DNA of 64,000 bases. Source: Sandaracinus amylolyticus. Its GTDB lineage: Bacteria > Myxococcota_A > Polyangia > Polyangiales > Sandaracinaceae. The notes under the pieces were generated by a model. It was not told the DNA's origin and did not search any database. It worked only from the letters and a program-made list of their open reading frames with translations. Location of the stretch: assembly GCF_021631985.1 (NCBI RefSeq), contig NZ_CP070225.1:6324001-6388000 (forward strand), written 5' to 3'. Shown piece after piece: positions 54,490 to 62,331 of the stretch. The number at the start of each line of letters is the position of its first letter. Position 1 is the first letter of the stretch. Both the position numbers and the translations under genes were made by a program.

Positions 54490-54699
54490 GTTGCCCGGAC
54501 TGGATTTCAAATCCAGAGGAGGGCAACTCGAGTTGTCCGAACTGGATTTCAAATCCAGGGGAGGGCAACTCAAGTTGCCGCGACTGGATTTGAAGTCCAG
54601 GGGAGGGCAAGTGATGTTGCCCGAACTGGATTTCAAATCCACCGGAGAGCAACTCACGTTGTCCGGGCTGGATTTCAAATCCAGGGAGGCACCACCAGA
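54490..54699. repeat. Five 42-bp tandem units forming nested palindromes
   Basis: Units at 54490-54531, 54532-54573, 54574-54615, 54616-54657 and 54658-54699, exactly 42 bp each. Each unit consists of GTTGCCC, an inner palindrome CTGGATTTCAAATCCAG and GGGCAAC, so it can form a 38-nt stem. The fifth unit lacks the closing arm. The inner palindrome is nearly invariant; unit 3 carries GATTTGAAGTC. Both strands stay open through the array (period 14 codons). It lies between the divergent genes at 54280 and 54847; the flanking 54281-54489 and 54700-54846 show no other feature apart from promoters not resolvable by eye. Confidence 0.92.
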
Positions 54700-54846
54700 T
54701 CAGGTTTCGGTCGCCGAGCCCGGTCGCGCCCAACACGTCCCTGCCCGAAGGAGTCCGCGATTCTGGAGAGTTGACCCGCAACCCTCGAGGATTAGCGATC
54801 GCGCGTCGCCGTTGCATTTCGCCGCGGCTGCACGATCGGGGGAGCG

Positions 54847-55943
54847 ATGGCGAAGAAGGGTCCTGGTGAGTTCGCGCGGTTCCTCGCGACCAAGAGCGCT
54901 GGCGATACGGTCACGTTCGACGAAATCCTCGCCGCGGTGCCGTCCTGGAAGGAGTCGTCGCTGAAGACCTACTTCCGGAAGAACAAGCTGACGCCTTTCC
55001 TCGCGACCACGGCGTCGAAGAACACGTATCGCGTCGTGCGCAATGGCTCGACCGTGACCGAAGCGGACGTGACGAAGGCGCTGTCCCAGGTGGATCCCGA
55101 GTCGGTCACGCTCGTGAAGAACGACGTTCTCGTCGGCGAGCTCGGGCGCTACACCCTGATTCGCGAGGTCGGGGCTGGCGCCGTCGGCCACGTCTGGGCC
55201 GCTACATCGAGCGCGACGGGCTCGACCGTGGCGATCAAGGTGTGCAGCCCGCGACCGGACCTGCTCAAGCCCGACGTCTTCGACAACGTCAAGGAGCGCT
55301 TCGGAGAGAGACTCGCCTCAGCCCGCGGCTCGCGCATGACGCGGTCGTGGCGTACCTCGACCGCGGCGAGCACCTGAGTACCGCGTTCCTCGTGATGGAG
55401 CTCGCGATCGGTTCGCTTCGCGATCGCCTGGACGCCTTGGGCCGACTGGCGGTGGCTGATGCGATCGCGGTCGCCCAGCGGATCGCCGGAGGGCTCGCGT
55501 GGATCCACTCCCAGAACTGCGTCCACCGCGACATCAAGCCCGCGAACATCCTGGAGACGCGCAGAGGCTGGGTCCTTGGGGACATGGGCATCGTGAAGTG
55601 GGGAGACATGAACCCCAGCTTCACGGGCGCCGGAACCATCACCAAGACCGCGGTCCAGCTCGGCTCCTGGTACTATATGGCGCCCGAGCAGTACGAGTCG
55701 CCCCACGACGCGACGCCCGCGAGCGACGTCTACGCATTCGGTGTGACTCTCATCGAGATGATGGTCGGCCAACCGCCGACGCCCAGTGTCGTGGCCGCGG
55801 GGCGTGTGCCTCCGCCCTCAGGTCACGCTGCCATCGACGCGATGATTCGGCGGATGACCGCGTTCGATCCCGGCGAGCGGCCCTCGGTCGCTGAGGTACA
55901 GCGCACGCTCGGGGACGCCGTGCGGGCAACCGCGAACGGCTGA
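54847..55943 (+). pseudogene. Frameshifted Ser/Thr protein kinase with N-terminal helical domain
   Basis: Reads as two overlapping frames: 54847-55377 encodes MAKKGPGEFARFLATKS, an N-terminal ~90-residue domain, then the kinase N-lobe with EVGAGAVGHVWA glycine loop and VAIKV lysine; 55302-55943 in the next frame encodes ETRLSPRLAHDAVVAYL, then HRDIKPANI, DMG in place of DFG, MAPEQYE and ASDVYAFGV. The junction (55299-55303) reads TTC GGA; one extra C would restore ERFRRETRLS and a 365-residue kinase. So a single-base deletion, or a sequencing error, splits an otherwise intact kinase. The N-terminal domain resembles a small winged-helix module; its partner is unknown. Confidence 0.8.
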
Positions 55944-56445
55944 CGCGTGGAAGCCACGAGGTACGTGGCCGCACGTTGTTTGCGATCACCGGGCTCACAG
56001 CATTTCGACGTCAGCGCCGGCGAGCGTGAGCGCGAGCGCGCCTATCGAGAACGCCAGCGCGAGCGCGGCCTATCGAGAACGCCAGGGCGAGCGCGGCCCC
56101 CGCTGCGCAACGCTCGGCGAGCAACCGGATGCGTGTTCTCTACGCAGCTCTACGACGCGGACGCAAGGGCCAGCGCCAGCGGCGCGGCCTACGCAAGTCG
56201 CACGCGCAAGCTCGGCCAACGTGCTCGATTACTTGCGTTCACCACGTCAGTTGACGCAATTTTCGTTCTGGAAACTGCGCCTCCGCGCGCGTGTCCAGGC
56301 GGCCGCCCTGGTCGAGGTCCGGTACGATACCTGTGGTACGGAGCGGCCACGATCGAGGGCCGTCGCAGTGGTAGCCTCGGCGATCTTGGCGGAAACACCT
56401 CATCGCCACCGTCGCCATTCATCGCCGACGAAGAACGGAAATGTG
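55944..56445. other. Intergenic region between kinase and lipoprotein genes
   Basis: About 500 bases with no supported gene. It contains a 28-bp tandem duplication (56041-56068 and 56069-56096; CCTATCGAGAACGCCAG, with a GCGAGCGCGG tail). It has lower GC around 56220-56340, where a promoter for the downstream lipoprotein is likely; a TTGACG at 56249 could be a -35 element but a matching -10 is uncertain. Confidence 0.5.
56041..56096 (+). repeat. 28-bp tandem duplication
   Basis: Two adjacent copies differing at one base, plus a GCGAGCGCGG start of a third. No known function. Confidence 0.75.
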
Positions 56446-57570
56446 ATGCGCAGTCTCCTCGTCGCTGTCGGCTTGCTCGTGATGCTGACGACCGGCTGTC
56501 ACTCGACCCCACGACCGATCGCGCCGTCCGGACGCCCAGGCAACGTCGAGGGCTCTAGCCGGCCCATCAGCGGTCTGACCGGTCGGCGCATCCTTGTGCT
56601 CAGCCCGGTGTCGCTGCAGCAGGTCGCACCCGATCTTACGCTAGAGACGACCGCTGCCCCCGCGACTGCTGGCGCGACGGCGACGGGGGTGCTGCAGACC
56701 GAGGACTACAACCTCGCGGTCTCAGCGGCGGAGCGAGCACTGCTCGATGGGGGCTGGACTCCGGTCACGCAGGCGGTCCTCGCGCGGGCCGGCCGAGACG
56801 AGGTTCTCCAAGGCGGAATTGCGACGTTGCGCCGCGACGGACAGTTGTCGCCGCTGCAAGTCGCATTGCTCCTCGCGCGGCATGCAGGGGCCGATCTCGT
56901 GATGCTGATTCGGCTCGTCCGCTTGGACTTGGACCGGCTAGTCGTCAGTTGTGGCCCTCACGACTATCATCAACACTATTCGTACGTCGGAAGCACTGAC
57001 GTAGTCGTCGTCGCAGGCGCGACCGGCGATGTCGTTTGGTCAGGCCGAGCCCAGGCGCGATCTCTCGATGTACTGGAGCGGGGAACCAGCGATGCTTGCT
57101 CGGGAGGCATTTACGAAGTGTCGCCCGAGGTATTTTGCCATCGTGGACGGTGCCCGCCGCGCCAGGCAAGTCGGCTCGTCGAGCGTGCCATCGCCCTGGC
57201 GGTGGGCCGTCTGAGCGAGCTTGCCGGCGGCACCACGATCGCGACCAGCGGTGGAGACGCCAACAGTAGCGCGTGCCCGACAGGACAGGAGCGCACGGCC
57301 GACACGCAGGGACAGTGCTGCTGGCCAGGACAGGCGTGGTCGAGCGCGCGTGCGCGGTGCGTGGGTGAGCCGATGTGCAGTGAGGGCTTCCTTCCGGACG
57401 GCCAAGGCGGCTGTGTGCCGTCCGCTTGCCGGCCGGGTCAGGTCGTATCCGAAGATACCCAAGGTCAGTGCTGCTGGCCGGGACAGGCGTGGTCGAGCTC
57501 GCGTCAGAGCTGCGTAGGCGAGCCGGAGTGCCCCGCCGGGATGCGGGCCAGCGGGATGGCGTGCGAGTAG
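56446..57570 (+). CDS. Lipoprotein with duplicated Cys-rich CCWPGQ module
   Basis: A 374-residue lipoprotein: lipobox LVMLTTGC (Cys about residue 18), then a ~200-residue domain (about 45-260) with GRRILVLSPVS, YNLAVSAAERALLDGGW and HAGADLVMLIRLVRLDLD, like an uncharacterised periplasmic domain, and two C-terminal Cys-rich repeats (about 280-330 and 335-374) sharing DTQGQCCWPGQAWSS and CVGEP. Such modules recur in myxobacterial lipoproteins near Ser/Thr kinases. Its start ATG at 56446 lacks a strong ribosome-binding site. Base composition is less GC-rich than in neighbouring genes, hinting at an accessory origin. Confidence 0.8.
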   Translation: MRSLLVAVGLLVMLTTGCHSTPRPIAPSGRPGNVEGSSRPISGLTGRRILVLSPVSLQQVAPDLTLETTAAPATAGATATGVLQTEDYNLAVSAAERALLDGGWTPVTQAVLARAGRDEVLQGGIATLRRDGQLSPLQVALLLARHAGADLVMLIRLVRLDLDRLVVSCGPHDYHQHYSYVGSTDVVVVAGATGDVVWSGRAQARSLDVLERGTSDACSGGIYEVSPEVFCHRGRCPPRQASRLVERAIALAVGRLSELAGGTTIATSGGDANSSACPTGQERTADTQGQCCWPGQAWSSARARCVGEPMCSEGFLPDGQGGCVPSACRPGQVVSEDTQGQCCWPGQAWSSSRQSCVGEPECPAGMRASGMACE

Positions 57571-57797
57571 TGCTCACCGGCTCGCGCAACCGCGAGGCGA
57601 CATGGAGCAAGGGTCCCCGAACGGCCCGCGACGTCAGGACGCACGAACTCGCCACGTCGCTAGGCAGCCGCTCCGCGAACGAGCAGCCGCGCGCGATCAC
57701 TCCGCCTGCATTCGTTCGCGAACGGAGTCGGCCGTCCGACAGGTGTCCACGAAATCAGCGACTCTAACCTACTTCGATGCGCCCGCAGCGGATGCGA

Positions 57798-59648
57798 TCA
57801 GTTGCATCGACCGGTGGTCGCGTCGCAGCCCATCGAGCAGTCGGTGTATGCGCCCGTGGCGCAGCCGCCTCCGGTGCACGTTCCGGCATAGTACCCGGAA
57901 CCCGACGGGTCGCACCACGTCGTGTAGCATCGGTCGCACCGACCCGCGGTGAAGGTACATCCGTCGTCGCCGCAGTCGCTGATCGTAGACATCTCGACGT
58001 CGGTGGGCGCAAAGTAGTCGTACAAACGCTCCATGCCCGGGAACGTCTCGCGGACACGGGTCCATTCGGGCCTCAGCGACCGCCCGACAGCGTCGAGCCC
58101 GGCCGTGACGAGTACGCCACCAGCGAACACGGCCGCTCCAGCTACGAACAGCGGCGTTCCGGCGGCGATCGCGACGCTTCCAGCGACCACGGTCGCGGTG
58201 ATCGACGCAGCGGCGCCGACGCACATCATCATCGTTCCGACGTTGCGGCTGCACGCACCAGCCAGGCTGAGCGGGCTCAGGCGACTTGTGAATGGATTCG
58301 AGCGCGCGGCGTTGCGCAGGTACGCATCCGTCCAGCGGAGAGCCGATGTATCGAGCCCCGCAACCGTGTATGCCGGCTCCAATAGATCCGTGCGACCGGT
58401 GACGACGTGCGTCGTGCCGAGCTCGACGACCCCGACGCGGGCGCGGGCGACCAGTCGTCGAGCGGATCCGATCACTGCGAACAGCCGATCGCTCGCAGGA
58501 GTTCCGGCCGTGACTGCGTCCGTCTCCAGGTCATCTAAGAAGCTCAGGAACTCGCTTCCGGGCTCATCGTCCGTGGAGAGCGTCGGCCGACGCACGAACA
58601 GGCCCATCCTGAAGCGATCTCCGCCAGCCGATCCCGACCACGGCGCGTCTGCAGTGCCGATCGCGACAGCGGCGGGTCCCTCGTACGCATCACCATACGC
58701 GGGCGCCGAACGAGACGGATCGTGGGAAGAACCGTGCTGCAGCTCCGTGAGGATTGGAACGGTGAACCACACGAGGCCGCCATCGACGACACCCACACCG
58801 CGAGTGTAGGAGTGCTCGGACCAGTTGTACGAACCGTCCAGTTGCCTCCCGCCCCACGTGATGGTGAGTCCGACGTACGAACCGTCGGGTACGTCGGGTG
58901 GCGCAACGGCGCATGCGAACTCTCCCGGCGCCCGCTGCTGTGCGCGCATGAAACTCGCGGACAGAGGCGGAAAACCGGGGCGCATACATTGACTGCGATC
59001 GAACGCCGACGTTGCGCACACTCCAGAGATGCAATCGAGTCCGGCTGCGCAATCACCGTGCGTCGAGCAGAAGTCTCCCGCGTCGGCCATACCTGAAGCC
59101 ACACACGTGTGCGCATTGCAGCGAAGGCCGCGCTCGCAGTCGCTGTCGCCGACGCATACGTCGCCGTCGGCGCCTGTGCCGGCGTTGGCGCACGTTCCAG
59201 CAGAGCAATAGTGGTCGGCAGAGCAATCCCCAGTGAAGATGCAGGCGTCGCCGAGCGCAGCCGACGCCGAACCATCGCACCGGCCCTCGCGGCAGACGAG
59301 GCCGGCGCGACACGCTGCATCCGACGTGCACACTGCGCCAAGTCGAGCGCCTCCATCGAGAACGTCGGAGTCCCCGCCCAAAGCGTCGAGCGCCGTCCGG
59401 GCATCGGCCGGGAGCGCGTCGACCGGCGGGGACGCGTCGGACGATGCGCGGGCCGCGTCCAGATCGCCAATCTCCCCGGCATCCCGCATTTCGCCACCAG
59501 CGTCGAAGTCATCGATGGCGGCGTCGCTGCGTCCGCCATCGGTCCCGGACGGAGCGCCTGAGCACCCAACCAGGATGACCGCTGCACAGACAAGGCCCCG
59601 CGCGGGAAAGTTGGGGACAGTGTGAGGAGTCGTACCGTGATGGACCAC
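57798..59648 (-). CDS. Lipoprotein with Asp/Ala/Gly tether and Cys-rich repeats
   Basis: A 616-residue cell-surface lipoprotein. The GTG at 59646-59648 places the lipobox CAAVILVGCSG (Cys about residue 30) correctly. After it comes an acidic tether (GGRSDAAIDDFDAGG-type, about 35-100), then Cys-rich repeats (about 105-225) with CTSDAACRAGLVCREGRC, GDCSADHYCSAG and CVGDSDCERGLRCNAHTC modules, then a large unrecognised domain (about 230-500) with YVGLTITWGGRQLDG and two hydrophobic stretches around 480-520 (VGAAASITATVVAGSVAIAAG), and a C-terminal Cys-rich end. Surface display or adhesion is likely. The hydrophobic stretches might insert into a membrane. Confidence 0.8.
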   Translation of the reverse strand: MVHHGTTPHTVPNFPARGLVCAAVILVGCSGAPSGTDGGRSDAAIDDFDAGGEMRDAGEIGDLDAARASSDASPPVDALPADARTALDALGGDSDVLDGGARLGAVCTSDAACRAGLVCREGRCDGSASAALGDACIFTGDCSADHYCSAGTCANAGTGADGDVCVGDSDCERGLRCNAHTCVASGMADAGDFCSTHGDCAAGLDCISGVCATSAFDRSQCMRPGFPPLSASFMRAQQRAPGEFACAVAPPDVPDGSYVGLTITWGGRQLDGSYNWSEHSYTRGVGVVDGGLVWFTVPILTELQHGSSHDPSRSAPAYGDAYEGPAAVAIGTADAPWSGSAGGDRFRMGLFVRRPTLSTDDEPGSEFLSFLDDLETDAVTAGTPASDRLFAVIGSARRLVARARVGVVELGTTHVVTGRTDLLEPAYTVAGLDTSALRWTDAYLRNAARSNPFTSRLSPLSLAGACSRNVGTMMMCVGAAASITATVVAGSVAIAAGTPLFVAGAAVFAGGVLVTAGLDAVGRSLRPEWTRVRETFPGMERLYDYFAPTDVEMSTISDCGDDGCTFTAGRCDRCYTTWCDPSGSGYYAGTCTGGGCATGAYTDCSMGCDATTGRCN

Positions 59649-59900
59649 GGCACGAGGGTACTGTATCCGCGGCGTCGCGCGCGACCACCGCAACGCGGTC
59701 GCGCCGCCGATTGCACGCCACGTGCGCCACAGAGAGTGTTCCGGTCGGCTCCGTTCTCCCATCAGCAGCCGTTGAACAATGCCGCGATCGGAACGGAGTC
59801 AGTGGCGTCGATGATGCGGATTCCGCGGAGAACGCGATGTCGTGCGGGCGCTGCGACGAGCGAGCCGATCAAGCGGACGTTCATGGTAGGTTGGCTTTCG

Positions 59901-61175
59901 ATGATTTCCCGCCCCCAACGGCCCGGCCCAGGCACGTTTGTCGCTGCTCTCGCGCTCGTTTCTGTTGCTTGCGCCCGCACCACGTCCGGTCATGTCGAGG
60001 ATGCCAGTCCTGCCGACGCGGAGCCTACGTCCGATTCCGGCCTGTTCCGCGACGCCGGGCTGAGCAGCGATGACGCGGGTGACGACACGGGGCCGGTCCC
60101 GTGTGCCAGCGAGTGCCCCTTCGCTTGTGTCGCGGGGCAGTGCGCAGACGCGGTCGATCTGGCGCTCGGGTCTCGCCATTCGTGTGCGCTGCTCTCGACC
60201 GGACACGTATCGTGCTGGGGCGACTACTCGTCGGGAGAGCTCGGCGATGGGAGCATCGTGCAGGGATTGAGGGACTACCGCAGCGTCCCCTCGTGGGTCT
60301 TCGGTCTTACCGATGCGATCGCGATCTCCTCGGGAGAGCTGCACGTTTGCGGACTGCGACCCGGTGGGCTCGAGGTCTGCTGGGGAAGCGACCATCTCGC
60401 TGAGCTTCGAGGAGCGGCGAGCCGGCGCTACGCGGGAGTCCCGATCTCGATCGCGAGTGATCTCGGGCCACTTTCGGAGCTCCGGCTCGCAGGGTCAACC
60501 ACGTGCGTGCGCACGGGTGACGGAACCCCGCTTTGCTGGGGCCAGAATAGCTCCGGAGAGCTGGTTCCCGGCAGCAGCAACACGGTCGTTACTTCGCCAA
60601 CGCTCCCAAGCTGGCTCGCCGCCGGGCCGATCAGCATGCCCTGTGGCGCAACGTCGTCGTCGCGATTCCGGTGCTTCGGGAATGACCCGGTGTCGTCGCG
60701 ACCGATTTCGCTCGATTTCGACACTCCGAGCCCCCTCGTCGAACTCGATGGATGGCATGCCCTGCTCGCCGATGGCAGCGTCCTGCGTGCGTCGTTCGGG
60801 GTGACGATGGACGCCTCAGGATCTACGCGGAGCGTGCCCGTGCTCGCTCGGATCGCACTGGATCCGGTTGACGCCTTGGCCACCGGCGGCGGAGGCGCTT
60901 GCGCCCGTCTGGCGAGTGACTCGACGCTCCGATGCTGGGGACCGAACACTTCGGGCGAGCTCGGCGACGGGACCGTGATGCCGCGCAGCGGACCTGTTGC
61001 CGTTGTCGACCTCGGTCGCGTGCGCACCTTCGACGTGGGGTATCGCCATGCCTGCGCCGTCACTCCCTCCGGCGAGGTCCGGTGCTGGGGTCTCAACGAC
61101 ACGGGGCAACTCGGTGACGGCACGGTGGTGCCCCGCACACGACCCGTCCGCGTGACGGCGCCGCCACTTCGCTGA
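59901..61175 (+). CDS. RCC1-repeat lipoprotein
   Basis: A 424-residue lipoprotein: signal TFVAALALVSVACARTT, an acidic tether (EDASPADAEPTSDSG, about 28-60), then RCC1-like beta-propeller repeats (about 80-424) with SRHSCALLSTGHVSCWGDYSSGELGDG, STLRCWGPNTSGELGDGTVMPR and GEVRCWGLNDTGQLGDGTVVPR phrases shortened over seven blades. Seven-bladed RCC1 propellers bind proteins; the Cys pair in each blade may form disulfides in the envelope. The ATG at 59901 is chosen over ATG 59883. Divergent from the previous lipoprotein, whose start is about 250 bases upstream. Confidence 0.82.
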   Translation: MISRPQRPGPGTFVAALALVSVACARTTSGHVEDASPADAEPTSDSGLFRDAGLSSDDAGDDTGPVPCASECPFACVAGQCADAVDLALGSRHSCALLSTGHVSCWGDYSSGELGDGSIVQGLRDYRSVPSWVFGLTDAIAISSGELHVCGLRPGGLEVCWGSDHLAELRGAASRRYAGVPISIASDLGPLSELRLAGSTTCVRTGDGTPLCWGQNSSGELVPGSSNTVVTSPTLPSWLAAGPISMPCGATSSSRFRCFGNDPVSSRPISLDFDTPSPLVELDGWHALLADGSVLRASFGVTMDASGSTRSVPVLARIALDPVDALATGGGGACARLASDSTLRCWGPNTSGELGDGTVMPRSGPVAVVDLGRVRTFDVGYRHACAVTPSGEVRCWGLNDTGQLGDGTVVPRTRPVRVTAPPLR

Positions 61176-61176
61176 T

Positions 61177-61619
61177 GTGGGCGGAGCGCCCGCTCGCGTA
61201 TCCAACGCGCTCCACTGGGCGCACTCCATCGAGGCCGAGGGCGTGCTCCGCACGTCGACCGGCGACGGCAAGATCGCCTTCATCCACCCGGACGACATCG
61301 CCGAGGTCTCGGTCCGCGCGCTGACCACGCGCGATCATCGAGGCGAGGCGTTGGTGATCACCGGGCCGCGAGCGCTGAGCTACGCCGAGATGGCCGCGAT
61401 GATCGGCACCGCGATCGGAGAAGCGGTTCGCTTCGAGCCCATCACCGACGCGGAGGCGCGCATCGGGACCGCGCCTACGCCGAGGCGCTCGTGGACATCA
61501 GGCGCGCGATCCGAGAAGGGCGCGTCGACACGGTGACCGACGAGGTGCGGCGCATTCTCGGACGAGAGCCCGCGTCCTTCGAGCAATGGGTCGCGGAGAA
61601 CGCGGGCGAATTTGCCTGA
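61177..61619 (+). pseudogene. NmrA-like NAD(P)-binding protein remnant, truncated and frameshifted
   Basis: The frame begins at or after 61190 with SNALHWAHSIEAEGVLR, IAFIHPDDIAEVSVRAL and ITGPRALSYAEMAAMIG, typical of the C-terminal half of NmrA/SDR-like proteins, but the N-terminal Rossmann half is absent. Near 61480 it changes frame: the downstream frame continues AYAEALVDIRRAIREG and FEQWVAENAGEFA to the stop at 61617. So the gene lost its 5' half and suffered at least one frameshift. The stop codon is the first base set of the 84-bp repeat copy. Confidence 0.75.
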
Positions 61620-61697
61620 GTGCTCGTCCGGAGGGCCCGGACGGCAGCGCGCGGAGCGCGCGGACGAAAGGACCGGAGCGGCGAGCCGATTCTTGTT
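61617..61697 (+). repeat. Single copy of the 84-88 bp repeat between two decayed genes
   Basis: TGAGTGCTCGTCCGGAGG, a GCCCGGACGGCAGCG block, the hairpin GCGCGCGGAGCGCGC and GGCGAGCCGATT match the arrays at 17922 and 45337. Its first TGA is the stop of the NmrA remnant, and its far end abuts the TetR remnant. Confidence 0.85.
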
Positions 61698-61700
61698 CGC

Positions 61701-61993
61701 GCGTTCGTCAGGGCCGGTGGGATCCGCTTCGTCTCCTCGTCAGCGGGCGCGATCACCTGCTCGAACGTCTCGCGGAGCGCGGCCCGAGACCCTGCCGGCC
61801 CCTCGGGCACCAACGCAGTGACCAGCTGGTGGAGCTCGGGGTCTGCGGCGTGCACGTCGGCGAGACCTTCGACGAGCGCGCACGCGAAGTCCTCGAGCAC
61901 GACGGTGACCGCGTCGAGCACCGCGTCCACGGTTTGCCGGGACCGTTGCTGCCGCGGCTCCCGTCGGGGCTGGCGTGTGGGTGCGTCTTTCAT
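61701..61993 (-). pseudogene. TetR regulator remnant without DNA-binding core
   Basis: The minus-strand frame from the ATG at 61993 reads REPRQQRSRQTVDAVLDAV, the start of a TetR HTH domain, then jumps straight to EDFACALVEGLADVHAADPELHQL and ALRETFEQVIA, a TetR C-terminal domain. About 40-60 residues that should contain the recognition helix are missing, and the C-terminal end runs into the repeat copy. So it lost its DNA-binding core by internal deletion. Paired with the NmrA remnant it looks like a former regulator/oxidoreductase unit. Confidence 0.7.
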
Positions 61994-62214
61994 CGTGGTC
62001 TGCGGAACAGCGTGAACGCCAGGACGCGCGTCGAAAAGCAGAAGCGAACCATTCCGCAGCGATGACCTCGTGGTGCTCTCGCTGTGGAGCTCGCTCCGCG
62101 GAGCTGGCCCTCGGCTTCGATGAGCGCGGCCGTGCGGTTGTCATAGCCGTTCCAGACTGTGCGTCGGAACACACGCGCTTTGCCCCGAGAGAGCGCGCCG
62201 CGACTTCTCTCCCA

Positions 62215-62250
62215 TGGAGCTCGAAGGCGGGGCACCCGCCTCGAGCTCCA
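62215..62250. terminator. Hairpin upstream of GH43 gene
   Basis: TGGAGCTCG-A-AGGCGGG (62215-62231) pairs with CCCGCCT-CGAGCTCCA (62235-62250), one bulge and 3-base loop. Stop-side function is unclear because no intact gene ends nearby; it may be a terminator protecting the GH43 gene or part of its leader. The rest of 61994-62331 contains no other recognised feature. Confidence 0.5.
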
Positions 62251-62331
62251 CAACCCGAGGTGCTGGCTCGGCCCCCGCCTCGACAAGCCCGTCGCGCGGT
62301 GCGCGATGCTCAGGAACCGGGATTCACACCC

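Noticed and set aside
54466..54678. Short peptide gene of 14-residue repeats on the minus strand
   Set aside because: Both strands are open because the unit length is a multiple of three; no ribosome-binding site or start context supports translation.
54490..54699. CRISPR array
   Set aside because: Repeat units run head to tail with no unique spacers, and the unit is itself a long palindrome; no cas gene is near.
62116..62160. Possible small Cys-x2-Cys protein near 62065-62160
   Set aside because: Frame is open towards the GH43 gene but the Cys pair alone and lack of a start context are not enough.
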